From Methylobacterium brachiatum (GTDB taxonomy: Bacteria; Pseudomonadota; Alphaproteobacteria; Rhizobiales; Beijerinckiaceae), in contig NZ_JAJALK010000026.1 in assembly GCF_020523825.1 (NCBI RefSeq), forward strand, positions 1 through 59,723: a DNA stretch of 59,723 bases, read 5' to 3'. The position numbers were made by a program, and so were the translations under genes. Each line of letters starts with the position of its first letter. Position 1 is the stretch's first letter. Of the stretch, positions 1-8,310 are shown piece after piece. The notes below the pieces were generated by a model. That model made no database searches, was not told where the DNA came from, and was given only the letters and a program-made list of their open reading frames with translations.

Positions 1-681
1 TCTCCAGTCTCACCGATCGTGCGCCGGAAAACGCCCTCGATTGCGCCTCCGCCACAGTTCGATTGCGCGCCGCTACACCTAGTGAACCCCTACGGCCTCG
101 CCTTCGCGGAGGTGACAGCGTCGAGCCTGCTGCTGTGCGACTTCCACGGCAACGTCGTCGAGGGCGATGGCCTGCCCGAGGCCACAGCCTTCCACATCCA
201 TGCCGAGTTGCACCGGCTGAAGCCGAACGCCCGAGCCGCCTTCCACACCCACATGCCCTACGCCACGGCGCTGGCCATGCTGGAGGGGCAGCCGCTGCTC
301 TGGGCCGGGCAGACCGCCCTACGCTTCTACGGCCGGATCGCGGTAGATGAGGATTACAACGGGCTGGCGCTCGACGCGTACGAAGGTCAGCGCATCGCCG
401 AGAGCGCCAGAGACGCCGACGTGGTGTTCCTGAAGAACCACGGCGTGATGGTGCTGGGCGAGACCATCGCGGAAGCCTGGGACGACCTCTACTACCTGGA
501 GCGCGCCGCACAGGCGCAGGTGCTCGCCATGAGCACGGGCCGCACCCTCAAGATCGTTCCTGAGGAGATCGTGCAGCACGTGGCGGCCCAGGAGGCTGCT
601 GGACGCGCCGAGAGCGCGCGGCTGCATCTGGAGAGCGTCAAGCGGGTGCTCGCCCGTGATGAGCCCGCCTTCCTGGCGTGA
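1..681 (+). CDS. class II aldolase/adducin family protein, N-terminus missing or frameshifted
   Basis: Members are zinc-dependent sugar-phosphate or hydroxy-acid aldolases, or non-enzymatic adducin heads. The frame is open from the window edge; the first internal start is GTG at 19. Recognisable motifs are HLVNPYGL (codons from about 76), the zinc-ligand segment HTHMPYATALAM, and LKNHGVMVLGETIAEAW near the C-terminus. The family normally has 50-70 residues before the NPYGL motif, including a HxS/T-x-R-x-P segment. That stretch is absent in this frame, while frame 3 at the left edge reads LTDRAPEN, which resembles it. A frameshift near positions 30-75, or a lost 5' end, is therefore likely. 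Substrate unknown. An M20 peptidase stub follows 48 bp downstream. Confidence 0.75.
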   Translation, partial: SPVSPIVRRKTPSIAPPPQFDCAPLHLVNPYGLAFAEVTASSLLLCDFHGNVVEGDGLPEATAFHIHAELHRLKPNARAAFHTHMPYATALAMLEGQPLLWAGQTALRFYGRIAVDEDYNGLALDAYEGQRIAESARDADVVFLKNHGVMVLGETIAEAWDDLYYLERAAQAQVLAMSTGRTLKIVPEEIVQHVAAQEAAGRAESARLHLESVKRVLARDEPAFLA

Positions 682-729
682 ATGCCGTCTCCAGCACGTG
701 CTGGGCTCGTTGATCTCGGAACCCCAATC

Positions 730-843
730 ATGGACGCTGAACTGACCGCCGCGATGATCGATTGGCGGCGCGATCTGCACGCCCATCCTGAGTTCGGCTT
801 CGAGGAAAGGGGGCGTGTCGCAAACGTTCGACGGGCGAAATAA
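730..843 (+). pseudogene. 5' stub of an M20 family amidohydrolase/peptidase
   Basis: The ATG at 730 opens a short frame whose first residues (WRRDLHAHPEFGFEE) match the N-terminal signature of M20D amidohydrolases such as hippurate or N-acyl-amino-acid hydrolases, which are normally about 390 residues. Similarity stops near position 808, exactly where a transposon-end-like sequence begins (GGGGGCGTGTCGCAAACG, 809-826). The frame then closes at TAA 841-843. The remaining gene, including the catalytic metal site, is absent. I interpret it as truncated by mobile-element insertion or deletion. Confidence 0.7.
809..826 (+). repeat. transposon-end-like sequence GGGGGCGTGTCGCAAACG
   Basis: The sequence breaks the M20 stub and closely matches, in inverted orientation, the sequence ending at 31222 (read inward GGGCCTGTCGCAAACT), which breaks a umuC gene. 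Over 16 aligned bases 14 agree. No matching target duplication is evident at the two sites. Confidence 0.45.
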
Positions 844-936
844 TATTCTCCGAACAGGGCGTTACGGTGCCTGTTCACCGTCTGATGACCTGCCTCGTCG
901 AGGTCGGTGAAGCCGTTTGATGGGGTCGGAACCGCC

Positions 937-1128
937 TCAGCGGATAGAGGTACCCCCCCGCTGAAAGCAGAATTTTCTGCGGCAAAAATCTTTGCGACAG
1001 CCCCAGGACAGCTGATCCAGGAGCCTGCGAAGGCGACGTGCCAGGCGCTGATCGGGCAAGCTCGCGCAGGCGATCTCAGCGTCCTGCCAGCCGGCGTCGC
1101 CGGCCAATACACCACCGCTCATCCGCAA
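937..1128 (-). pseudogene. possible N-terminal fragment of an IS4/Tn5-type transposase
   Basis: The minus-strand frame reads AGWQDAEIACASLPDQRL and then ARRLRRLLDQLS. This resembles the Tnp_DNA_bind N-terminal helix-turn region of Tn5/IS4-like transposases (pattern W-A-x-x-E-x-x-x-x-x-L-G-D-x-R-L-x-x-R-L). Similarity is lost after about 45 residues and no catalytic DDE domain is present. The stretch sits directly behind the transposon-end-like sequence at 809-826. Only the short motif match supports the call. Confidence 0.35.
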
Positions 1129-1512
1129 CGCCTCCGTGATTCGGCGTCACGGACAGAATCACGGCCGGTTCAGGCGAGGCAAACCTCAGACCGACGATGT
1201 GGGTAACTGTAAGCCTCACCGGAGGCGTACATTCCAGGCCACCAAACCGCCCTTGAAGCGTCGGGCGCGGACGCTGGCGCGCGACTGGCGCACAGGCGCA
1301 CAGGCGCAACTGATTGCCTGGCAAATCGTTTCGCCAATGGGCTCAGCGGGCTAGGCGAAGCTCAAGTGGGCTAGATTTACTCCGCCCTACACAGCTGGAC
1401 ATTATGACAAACAAAGCAATTATATAGCATGAAAATCAAACGCTTCACGAACGTATAAATTGATATTGCGATCAGTGGGCGAAAGATGGTCAAGCTCAGC
1501 TCCCAGACTTGC
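1129..1512. other. intergenic, nothing recognised
   Basis: Short overlapping frames on both strands show no recognisable domain. The last 140 bases are AT-richer than the surroundings and lie just past the 3' end of the oxidase operon, where a terminator would be expected, but no strong hairpin was found. Confidence 0.4.
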
Positions 1513-2151
1513 TCAGATGGCATCGCGGCGCGCTCTAGACAGACCTAGCAGCAGCCAGACGGCAGCGAGTTGCATCGGAATGCCGGCCAAGAACATGGCG
1601 AACCCCGACCACTTCTGGTCGACGAGCGGTGGCACGTCCCAGCGGCAGATGACGTCGAGATAGGGCGTGTAGAGGACGTCGGGGCTGAGCATCCACACGA
1701 CGGCGACCGCGGTCATCGGGACGCTCGCGACCCAGAGGAGCAGCGCCACCCGCCAGGCCGAGCGGACCTGACGCGTCGCCGGCATCGCCTGCGCCCACAT
1801 CATGAGACCGGTCCCGAGTTCGAGCAGCCCGAGCGGGGCCGCGTACAGCGCGTTGGCCAGCGTGGGTTCGAAGATGCCGGGCAGGCTGACCGCGACGCTC
1901 AGGGTGCAGAAGGCCGTGAACGCCAGGATCGGATCCAGCGTCGCGGCGAGGAATCTCGCCGCGCGCGGTCCCGGGCGGTCGAGGGCGAGGAGAAGGAGGG
2001 GGGGAGCGATCTGGTTGAGCGCCATCAGAGCGGCGGTGTAGCTCGCCATCGAGGCAAGCGGGTCGCGTAGACCGAGGCTGGCTACCACCGTCACAGCGAT
2101 GCCCGTGGCACCGGCCGCGCGGCGGAGGGAAGGAAGCGCTCGCTCAGGCAT
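1513..2151 (-). CDS. ctaG: cytochrome c oxidase assembly factor CtaG (caa3 type)
   Basis: This polytopic inner-membrane protein belongs to the caa3_CtaG family, which helps insert copper into haem-copper oxidases. Its 212 residues are almost wholly hydrophobic helices. Family-typical segments are LNQIAPPLLLLAL early and, near the C-terminus, SPDVLYTPYLDVICRWD followed by QKWSGFAMFLAGIP. It is at the short end for the family, which is often 250-300 residues. It is the last gene of the operon; its ATG (2151) lies inside the end of sco (stop 2144-2146), so the two are translationally coupled. The context of a complete ba3-type oxidase directly upstream strongly supports the assembly role. Confidence 0.88.
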   Translation of the reverse strand: MPERALPSLRRAAGATGIAVTVVASLGLRDPLASMASYTAALMALNQIAPPLLLLALDRPGPRAARFLAATLDPILAFTAFCTLSVAVSLPGIFEPTLANALYAAPLGLLELGTGLMMWAQAMPATRQVRSAWRVALLLWVASVPMTAVAVVWMLSPDVLYTPYLDVICRWDVPPLVDQKWSGFAMFLAGIPMQLAAVWLLLGLSRARRDAI

Positions 2152-2761
2152 CGTGCAGAAGGACGCTGAGATCGTGAGCGAGCGCGACCGGATCCTGGGT
2201 TTGCGCGTATCCGTAGCGGAGGCGGCGAATTCCGCCCGGATCGACCGCCGTCACGAATGAGCTGTGGTCGAAGAAGCCACCTTCCGCTTTCCGCCACGTG
2301 ACGTCCCATGCGGCGGCAGCCCGCGCGACCGCCGCGGGCGAGCCGGTCAAGCCGACGAAGGGCGGGCTGGGACCGAAGCTGCCAAGGTAGCCCTGCAATG
2401 CCGGGGCTGGATCCGCCGTGGGGTCGAGGCTGACGAAGGCCACACGCACCCTGGTGGCCTCTTCGGAGCTAAGATGGGCGAGCGCGGACGCCAAGTCGGC
2501 CAGCGTCGTCGGGCACACGTCCGGGCAGCGCGTGTAGCCGAAATAGACCAGAACCAGGCGACCGTGCTCGGCGGCGAGGTCGAATGGCCGGCCATCGGTC
2601 TTCGATAAGGCGAGCGGCGGCGTCGGACCGGAGGGGACCGGCGTACCGATGAGCGCGCCGCCGGAGCGTCCCCACTGCAGCGCGACGGGCGACAGGGTGA
2701 TAAGCGCAACAGGCGGCAGCGCGCTCAGGACCGCCCGTCGCGTGATGCCGACACCTCTCAC
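2144..2761 (-). CDS. sco: SCO1/SenC family copper chaperone
   Basis: This thioredoxin-fold copper protein is tethered to the periplasmic face of the membrane and metallates the CuA centre of oxidase subunit II. It has 205 residues from a GTG start that overlaps the TGA of subunit I (GTGA, 2758-2761). An N-terminal hydrophobic anchor (residues about 8-28) precedes the domain. The copper-binding CxxxC is seen in YFGYTRCPDVCPTTL, and the distal histidine in GGFFDHSSFVTAVDP. A longer upstream frame exists, but it runs through subunit I on the same strand and is a shadow. Its position between subunit I and ctaG matches an oxidase assembly operon. Confidence 0.93.
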   Translation of the reverse strand: MRGVGITRRAVLSALPPVALITLSPVALQWGRSGGALIGTPVPSGPTPPLALSKTDGRPFDLAAEHGRLVLVYFGYTRCPDVCPTTLADLASALAHLSSEEATRVRVAFVSLDPTADPAPALQGYLGSFGPSPPFVGLTGSPAAVARAAAAWDVTWRKAEGGFFDHSSFVTAVDPGGIRRLRYGYAQTQDPVALAHDLSVLLHDA

Positions 2762-4509
2762 CAGACGACCCAGCCGCGGGCGGCGGTGACGTTCCGGAGG
2801 AATGGCCAAAAAATCGGCACGTAGGCCGCGGCGGTGGCGAACGCCGTAAATGCTGTGATGAGCCCGAGGTGTTCCAGGGCGCGGGCGAGCTTCGAGACTT
2901 CCTGATTGGCGACGATACCGACCGGCTCGCCGCCGTCGAGGGCGTAGCTCTCGCGGCCACCGAAGGCCTGAGCGAAGGGGATCGCCGGGCGCCGGTCGAG
3001 GCGGCGCGTACCGAGGCTGCCGAGGAAGACCGTGTAGAAGGCGATTGTGGCGAGCCACAGGATGCAACCGCCGATCGCCACGAGGAATAGAGCGAAGTAG
3101 GCGTCACCGTAGACCCGTTCGTAGACCGAGCGCGGCAGCATGGAGATCCAGGCCCGGCGCGGCACGCCATGGAGGCCCGCCCAGTGCATGCCGAGGGCGA
3201 ATATCGACATCCCGGCAAACCACAGCCACGCGGCCGCGAGCGCCAGTCTCCGGCTGAGGAGCGCACGGCCGGTGAGGTGCGGCAACATCCAGAACGTCAC
3301 GCCCATGAAGGTCAGCGCCGAGGCGGTCCCGACCGTGATGTGGAAGTGGCCCGGCACCCAGGTGGTGTTGTGGACGATGTTGTTGAGCTCCCAACTCCCG
3401 TTCACGATGCCGCCGGCGCCGCCGAAGATGAAGGTGAGCATGGCAAGCACCTGCGCGGCGACGCTGGGGTCGCGCCACGGTAGGGCGGTGAACCAGCCGA
3501 GCCAGCCCAGGCCGCCGCGCAGCCGCCCGGCGTATTCGAGGCTCAGCCCGATGGTGAAGGCGGTGACCAGGCTCGGCAGCGCCACCGACAGGGTGAGCGC
3601 GGTCAGGATGCCGCGCCAGACCGGCGAGAAGCCGGGATCGGTGAACTGGTGGTGACTGCCGACCGGCAGGGAGAACACGAGCAGCAGCGCGAAGGTTAGC
3701 CGCGCCATCGGGTCGGACACGAGCTTGCCGCCGATCTGCTTCGAGAGCAGCCCGTACCAACTCACGTAGGCCGGCATCAGCCAGAAGTAGACGATTGGGT
3801 GTCCGGTCCACCAGAAGAGCGTGCGGGCGACGATCGGGTCGATCGTGTCGGTCAGCCCCAACGCCCACGGGTTAAGCTGGACGATGAGTTCAATCAGCGC
3901 GCCGCCCCCGGCCAGCGCCCACATCAGCATAGTCGTCAGGCTCATGTAGGTGACGAGCGGCGTGACCTCCCCAGGCCGGCGCGCCTTCCAGCGGGCGCGC
4001 AGGTCGAGGAGGATCGGCAAAGGCATCAGGCTGCCGAGGACGACCAGCGTCATGCCGAGGTAGAACCAGGCGCTACCTTTCAGCGGCGGGTAGAACGTCC
4101 ACAGCACGCTCGACGAGTTGTCGAACATGGCGACCAGCAGCATCAGCGTGCCGAGCGCCATCGCTCCGAAGCAGCCGCGCCACAGGGCCATGTTCGGCGC
4201 AAGCCCGAGCTCGCGCGCCGGCAGGTAGACCAGCAGGCCGCAAGTCACGAAGAACGTGAAGATATAGGCGTTGAGCACGCCGTGGATGGTCAGGCCCTGG
4301 TAGTAGCTCTTCAGGATCGGCGCGAGGGCCGGGTAGGCGTTGACGCCGCCGTAGTTGAGCGCCTGGAGCGGGCCGATCATCGCCCCGATCATCAGGGCCG
4401 AGAACCCCCAGACCAGGAAGGCCAGCATCGTGCGCCGCTGCGGTGCCAGAACGTCGGCGGGCGCGGCGACGGACGCGAGCAGCGCGCCGGGGATAGCGGT
4501 GGCGCTCAT
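2758..4509 (-). CDS. cbaA: ba3-type cytochrome c oxidase subunit I
   Basis: This is the catalytic haem-copper subunit (583 residues) that reduces oxygen at a haem-CuB centre. Ligands are visible: H76 in GLTIHGVLNAYIF (low-spin haem), H237 in WWTGHPIVYFWLMPAY (CuB, with Y241 as the cross-linking tyrosine), H286/H287 in GSHHQFTDPG (CuB), and H388/H390 in VPGHFHITVG. The GHPIVYFW form, instead of GHPEVY, places it with B-type (ba3) oxidases, which have high oxygen affinity and a single K-type proton channel. The start is ATG 4509, overlapping the subunit II stop by 4 bp. The extra upstream frame on this strand is a shadow of subunit II. It is co-transcribed with TsdA-type and diheme cytochromes, the likely electron source. 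Confidence 0.95.
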   Translation of the reverse strand: MSATAIPGALLASVAAPADVLAPQRRTMLAFLVWGFSALMIGAMIGPLQALNYGGVNAYPALAPILKSYYQGLTIHGVLNAYIFTFFVTCGLLVYLPARELGLAPNMALWRGCFGAMALGTLMLLVAMFDNSSSVLWTFYPPLKGSAWFYLGMTLVVLGSLMPLPILLDLRARWKARRPGEVTPLVTYMSLTTMLMWALAGGGALIELIVQLNPWALGLTDTIDPIVARTLFWWTGHPIVYFWLMPAYVSWYGLLSKQIGGKLVSDPMARLTFALLLVFSLPVGSHHQFTDPGFSPVWRGILTALTLSVALPSLVTAFTIGLSLEYAGRLRGGLGWLGWFTALPWRDPSVAAQVLAMLTFIFGGAGGIVNGSWELNNIVHNTTWVPGHFHITVGTASALTFMGVTFWMLPHLTGRALLSRRLALAAAWLWFAGMSIFALGMHWAGLHGVPRRAWISMLPRSVYERVYGDAYFALFLVAIGGCILWLATIAFYTVFLGSLGTRRLDRRPAIPFAQAFGGRESYALDGGEPVGIVANQEVSKLARALEHLGLITAFTAFATAAAYVPIFWPFLRNVTAARGWVVW

Positions 4510-5021
4510 GCCGGATCTCCCGCGACGACGATGCGCCCGAGCATGCCCTGGTGCTCCAGTCCGCAATACTCGTTGCAGACGATGTTGAAGGTACCGGGGC
4601 GGTTGAAAGTGTAGGTGACGCTGCCGGTGATTCCCGGCACTGCCGTGACGTTGACGGTGGTGCCCTGGATGGCGAAGCCGTGCAGCACGTCGGCGCTGGT
4701 CACGCGGAAGGTGACGGTCGCACCCTTGGGGATGCGGAGCGGGCTCGGGCTCCAGCGCCACAGGCGCGCGACCACGGTGACGGTGTAGGCGTTCGGGCCG
4801 GTCTTCACGACGCTGCCCTCCGGTGCCTCGACCGCCGCCGGATCGCGGCGGAAGCCGTCGGTGCGCACCACGATGCCGTAGGCGTAGACGACGATGAACA
4901 TCGTGCCGGCGAGCAGCAGGGTCAGCATCGCGACGGCAACGAACACCCAGACGCGCTCGTGCCGCTCGGCGGACTTGTGGAAGGCGTCCTCGAAGGCGGA
5001 CGACGCGCCGGTCTCGCTCAT
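4506..5021 (-). CDS. cbaB: cytochrome c oxidase subunit II, CuA-containing (ba3 type)
   Basis: This 171-residue protein has one N-terminal membrane anchor (residues about 25-50) followed by a periplasmic cupredoxin domain that takes electrons from cytochrome c. The CuA ligands are present: H114 in ADVLHGFAI, then C149, C153, H157 and M160 in CNEYCGLEHQGM. The single anchor and short length are typical of ba3-type subunit II, as opposed to the two-helix aa3 form. It overlaps subunit I by 4 bp (ATGA) and begins 9 bp after the small subunit IIa gene. Confidence 0.94.
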   Translation of the reverse strand: MSETGASSAFEDAFHKSAERHERVWVFVAVAMLTLLLAGTMFIVVYAYGIVVRTDGFRRDPAAVEAPEGSVVKTGPNAYTVTVVARLWRWSPSPLRIPKGATVTFRVTSADVLHGFAIQGTTVNVTAVPGITGSVTYTFNRPGTFNIVCNEYCGLEHQGMLGRIVVAGDPA

Positions 5022-5030
5022 CGCCGGTCC

Positions 5031-5186
5031 TCAGCTTCGAGTGTGGAAGACCAGCGCCGCGAGGCACCAGACGACGACGATCGAGGCGACCAGGAAGGCC
5101 GCCACCGCCCAGGTGCCTACCGGCCGCACGGGTTCGGTCGGGGCGGACGCGTCCGCGAGCGGCGGGGGGGCCGCGTCCCCGCTCAT
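5031..5186 (-). CDS. small single-TM oxidase subunit (IIa-like)
   Basis: This 51-residue protein has a proline/alanine-rich N-terminal tail and one transmembrane helix (VGTWAVAAFLVASIVVVWCL). B-type oxidases have a tiny one-helix subunit IIa that fills the position of a missing subunit II helix; the size, topology and place immediately before subunit II fit that role. Start ATG 5186 overlaps the TsdA stop codon by 4 bp, so it is translationally coupled. Assignment rests on size and context, as the sequence itself is little conserved. Confidence 0.72.
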   Translation of the reverse strand: MSGDAAPPPLADASAPTEPVRPVGTWAVAAFLVASIVVVWCLAALVFHTRS

Positions 5187-6148
5187 CGCTTCGGCCCCGC
5201 CTTCGCGTCCGGGACCGTGCCGGCCGGGGGCGTCAGCTTCGGATCGCCGAGCACTGCGCCGTCGACCGTGCGGCCGTACATCGAGTTCGGGTTGTCGTGG
5301 AACTTGGCGCGCGTCTCGGCCACGTCGCCGGTGAAGCGCGGGTCCTGCGGGCGGACCTGGCTGTCGACGTAGGTCGCCACGTCCCAGGATTGCTGCGGCG
5401 TCAGCGTCCCGCCCATGCCGAGCGGCATGTTGGCGTGGATGAACTCGGCCGCGTTCTTGATCGAGCCCATGCCCGCGCCCCAGTTGAACGAGCGCGGACC
5501 CCAGAGCGCCGGGAACACGACCTTGCCGTCGGCCGACTGGCCGAGGCCGTCGCCGCCGTGGCAGGCGGCGCAGTTCTCCGCGTAGACCTGCGCGCCGCGG
5601 ACGTAGTCCGGCGCCAGAGCGGGCTTCGGCAGCGCCGGGAAGCCGCGGCCCTGGGGCTTCTCGCCGGTCGCGAGACCCTTTGCCAGGAAGAAGGAGTAGC
5701 TCTCCAGGGCAACGAGCACCGGGTCGCCGAGCGGGGGCACCTTGCCGTTCATGCTGTAGCGGAAACAACCCTGCAGGCGCTCCTGGAAGGAGTTTACGTG
5801 GCCGTTCTTCGAGCGGTAGGCCGGGTAGGACACGTAGGCCGCCCACATCGGCGCCGAGCCTGCTAGCCGCCCGGCGTCGAGATGGCAGTTCGAGCAGCGC
5901 AGGTCGTTGCCGACGTAGGCCGCTGCGTGTTCTCCCGGCTCGCGGAAGATTTTCTCGCCGAGGCGGACCTCGTCGCCGAACTTGCCGGCCGGGATCGCGT
6001 CCTCGGCCGGCGGCGTGAAGGGTGCCGGCGTCTCGGCCGCCCCGGCCGCCCCGGCCGCGTGCGGGAACCACGCCGTTGTGCCGGCGAGACCCACCACAGC
6101 TAGGGCCGACATGGCACAGGCGGTCGCAGTCGCTTGCATGAATTTCAC
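5183..6148 (-). CDS. tsdA: diheme cytochrome c, TsdA-type thiosulfate dehydrogenase
   Basis: TsdA oxidises two thiosulfates to tetrathionate in the periplasm, or runs in reverse. The 321-residue protein has an N-terminal Sec signal ending near residue 35. Haem 1 site is C85-S-N-C88-H89 in the family-typical context CSNCHLDAGR; it is followed by YPAYRSKNGHV and GCFRYSMNG, where C128 corresponds to the unusual axial cysteine of TsdA. Haem 2 site is C193-A-A-C196-H197, followed by FIHANMPLGMGGTLTPQQ. I chose GTG 6148, which overlaps the stop of the upstream diheme gene (GTGA); ATG 6139 is an alternative. It sits between a TsdB-like cytochrome and oxidase genes. Another thiol or sulfur substrate is possible. 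Confidence 0.82.
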   Translation of the reverse strand: MKFMQATATACAMSALAVVGLAGTTAWFPHAAGAAGAAETPAPFTPPAEDAIPAGKFGDEVRLGEKIFREPGEHAAAYVGNDLRCSNCHLDAGRLAGSAPMWAAYVSYPAYRSKNGHVNSFQERLQGCFRYSMNGKVPPLGDPVLVALESYSFFLAKGLATGEKPQGRGFPALPKPALAPDYVRGAQVYAENCAACHGGDGLGQSADGKVVFPALWGPRSFNWGAGMGSIKNAAEFIHANMPLGMGGTLTPQQSWDVATYVDSQVRPQDPRFTGDVAETRAKFHDNPNSMYGRTVDGAVLGDPKLTPPAGTVPDAKAGPKR

Positions 6149-6930
6149 GGCTTCCCTCCCACCGTCTTGCCAATGGTCTCGCTTGCCTTGAGGCCGGCCG
6201 CGTAGGCGGCCACCGCCTCGATGTCGGTCGGAGGCAGGCGCGCGGCGATCGCCCGCATGTAGGCGCCGCGCGGGTCGCGGACGTCGCCCGCGTGCCAGTT
6301 GTGGAGCTGCTCGGCGATGTAGGGGCCGGACTGGCCGGCGAGCCGCGGCGTGAAGTTGCCGACGCCTACCCCGTTCGGGCCGTGGCACTGGGTGCAGGCG
6401 ATCAGGCCGACGCGCGCGTCCCCGCGCTGGAACAGCGTCTCCCCCCGCTTGAGCCGGGCGGCCGGCTCGGGGATCGGATCAACCGGCGCCGTGAGCGGCA
6501 GGTTGGCGAAGTAGTCCGCGACAGCCCGGCGCTCGTCGGCCGAGAGCGATGCGGCGTAGGGGGCCATGATCGCGTTGGCGCGCACCCCCGTGGCGAAGTG
6601 GCCGAGCTGGTCGGCCATATAGGAGGCGTGGAGCCCGGCCAGGCGCGGGATGCCCACGTCCGGCTGCCCGGCGCCATCAGCGCCGTGGCAGGCGGCGCAG
6701 GCCGGCCGGCCGGAAGGACCGGGCTGCAGCGCGATGGCGGCGCCGACGGCAGGATCGTCCTTAGCCAGGACGGGCACCGGAGCGAGGAGCGCGAGCGTCA
6801 CCATCAGCGCAGTGCCCGTGCACGACGTCGAGCCGTTCGCGCCTTCGACGCCCCGGGTGCCACGCAATGCCGATGTCTTGGAGCTGTTTACCAACACGGA
6901 TATGTAAGCTCTCATCGCGCTTCGGTCCAT
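6145..6930 (-). CDS. tsdB: diheme cytochrome c, probable TsdB-like electron acceptor
   Basis: This 261-residue periplasmic c-type cytochrome has a hydrophobic segment (ALMVTLALLAPVPVLA) and two class I haem domains, CAACHG and CTQCHG, each followed by the PRLAG-type loop and a downstream methionine (NAIMAPYA; GAYMRAIAARL). In several bacteria TsdB is a diheme protein encoded next to, or fused with, TsdA and accepts its electrons. Adjacency, the 4-bp overlap with tsdA and the two-domain layout support that role. The start is uncertain: ATG 6930 or ATG 6915, neither with a strong ribosome-binding site. A generic cytochrome c4-like electron carrier to the ba3 oxidase is the alternative name for the same job. 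Confidence 0.78.
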   Translation of the reverse strand: MDRSAMRAYISVLVNSSKTSALRGTRGVEGANGSTSCTGTALMVTLALLAPVPVLAKDDPAVGAAIALQPGPSGRPACAACHGADGAGQPDVGIPRLAGLHASYMADQLGHFATGVRANAIMAPYAASLSADERRAVADYFANLPLTAPVDPIPEPAARLKRGETLFQRGDARVGLIACTQCHGPNGVGVGNFTPRLAGQSGPYIAEQLHNWHAGDVRDPRGAYMRAIAARLPPTDIEAVAAYAAGLKASETIGKTVGGKP

Positions 6931-7009
6931 TCGTATGATCCGAAAGAATGTCTCCGATCGCAGAGGCGGGCGGATGCGACGGCTGGCCGACTCAGACGCC
7001 TTGCATGCC

Positions 7010-7315
7010 TCACCGCGCAACGTCCCTCGTGCTCGGCTTGGTCCGCAGCCTCGCGAGGCGCGCCCGGGCGGCATCGGCCCGCGCCAGCACCCCGCGCGCT
7101 TCCTCCAGCATCACCGTGCCGTGAGGCGTCAGGCGCAGGCCGCGCCCGACCCGATCGAACAGCGACAGCCCGTACTCGATCTCCAACGCGGCAATCGAGG
7201 CGCTGACGGCGGAGGGTGCCGCGTGCAGCGCCGCCGCGGCCTGCGTCAGGTGCTGCCGCTCGGCCACCGCCACGAAGACACGAAACTGGTGCAGGGTCAT
7301 GATCCTGCCTCCCAT
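7010..7315 (-). CDS. LysR-type protein reduced to its HTH domain
   Basis: The 101 residues comprise only the LysR winged-HTH (MTLHQFRVFVAVAERQHLTQ and onward, with LHAAPSAVSASIAALE as recognition region) and the linker helix (LEEARGVLARADAARARLARL). The roughly 200-residue effector domain is absent and no effector-like sequence follows: the frame ends and tsdB begins 80 bp later. The HTH resembles that of the full-length LysR protein encoded at 14546-15442. It lies in the same direction within the operon, 10 bp after the binding-protein gene. It could be a genuine small DNA-binding protein, or a decayed copy still in frame. The alternative start is the ATG five codons downstream. Confidence 0.8.
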   Translation of the reverse strand: MGGRIMTLHQFRVFVAVAERQHLTQAAAALHAAPSAVSASIAALEIEYGLSLFDRVGRGLRLTPHGTVMLEEARGVLARADAARARLARLRTKPSTRDVAR

Positions 7316-7325
7316 CGCCGCCTCC

Positions 7326-8300
7326 TCAACCGCCGCGGTACGGCTTGAAGCCGTAGCGCTCGAAGATCTGCAGAGCGTCGGGAGACTGGATGAAGGCGAG
7401 CCACGCCTTGGCCGCTTCGGGATGGGCCGCTCCCTTCACTTCGGCGCCGGCGTAGACGGCGGTGGCGTTGTCCGCGTCCGGGATGTCGACGTGGCCAATG
7501 GGGTTGCCGACCTGCTGCTGGAACAGCGCCTCGGACTGCCACGTCACGCCGGCCTGTGCGCGGCCCTGCATCAGGAACAGCGGCGTCTGGCGATGGTGGA
7601 TATGCGTGAGGATCGTCGAGCCGTCCTTGACCTTCGTGTCGTAGACCGCTGTCTCCAGATCCTTCCCGCCCGCCTTGGCCAGCGACATCTTGATCTGCCG
7701 CGCGATGCCCTCGAACTCGGGGTTGGGCATCGCGAGCCGGATGCCCGGCTTGCCGAGGTCAGCCAGACCCTTCACGCCCGCCGGGTTGCCCTTGGGCACC
7801 ATGATGGTCAGCGTGTTGGTCACGTAGGGCACTGCCGGCCCGACGAGCTTGTCCTCGTGGATCAGCGCTTCGACCTTCTTGAGCCCAGCGAAATAGGCGT
7901 CGGGCTTGACCGTGAAGGTCATGTTGCCCACGGTGACCGTGCCGCCGGCCTCCATCTGCTTGACGAGCAGGCCCGGCGGGATCGTCTCCCAAAAGATCCG
8001 GCCCTTGTACTCCGGGTGGCTCGCCTCAAACGCCTTCACCAGCGGCGCCATCGCGAAAAAGTAGTTGCCGCCCACGAACAGCACGAGCTTCGGGTCGTCG
8101 AGGCTGCCGTGGAAGTCGGCGAGCACGTCGACCTCGGGCACGGTGAACGGCAGACCGCGGGGCGTGGCGTCGTTGTTGTCGCCGTGCTGCCAGGGCGGGA
8201 ACGGGCCGGGCGGCCCCTTCGCGTCCTCGGCCCGCGCGGCGGAGGACAGGGCCAGTGCGAAGGCGCAGCCGGCGAGCAGGGCGTTGCGGAAATGGTGCAT
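7326..8300 (-). CDS. periplasmic substrate-binding protein, extracellular solute-binding (ModA-like) fold
   Basis: This 324-residue exported protein has a Sec signal (MHHFRNALLAGCAFALALSSAARAED). It has the type II periplasmic binding-protein layout: an early LVLFVGGNYFFAMAPLVKAFEASHP segment, then YVTNTLTIMVPKGNPAGVKGLADL and LAMPNPEFEGIARQI, as in molybdate/sulfate-type binding proteins. No permease or ATPase gene accompanies it. ATG 8300 has a good ribosome-binding site (GAGGAG, about 8 bases upstream). Within a sulfur-oxidation operon it may bind an oxyanion or act as a sensor or chaperone; the ligand is not deducible. Confidence 0.72.
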   Translation of the reverse strand: MHHFRNALLAGCAFALALSSAARAEDAKGPPGPFPPWQHGDNNDATPRGLPFTVPEVDVLADFHGSLDDPKLVLFVGGNYFFAMAPLVKAFEASHPEYKGRIFWETIPPGLLVKQMEAGGTVTVGNMTFTVKPDAYFAGLKKVEALIHEDKLVGPAVPYVTNTLTIMVPKGNPAGVKGLADLGKPGIRLAMPNPEFEGIARQIKMSLAKAGGKDLETAVYDTKVKDGSTILTHIHHRQTPLFLMQGRAQAGVTWQSEALFQQQVGNPIGHVDIPDADNATAVYAGAEVKGAAHPEAAKAWLAFIQSPDALQIFERYGFKPYRGG

Positions 8301-8310
8301 CGGGCTCTCC

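Noticed and set aside
3104..3868. Long minus-strand frame within oxidase subunit I
   Set aside because: Arginine/alanine-rich shadow of subunit I in another frame; the subunit I frame carries all catalytic motifs.
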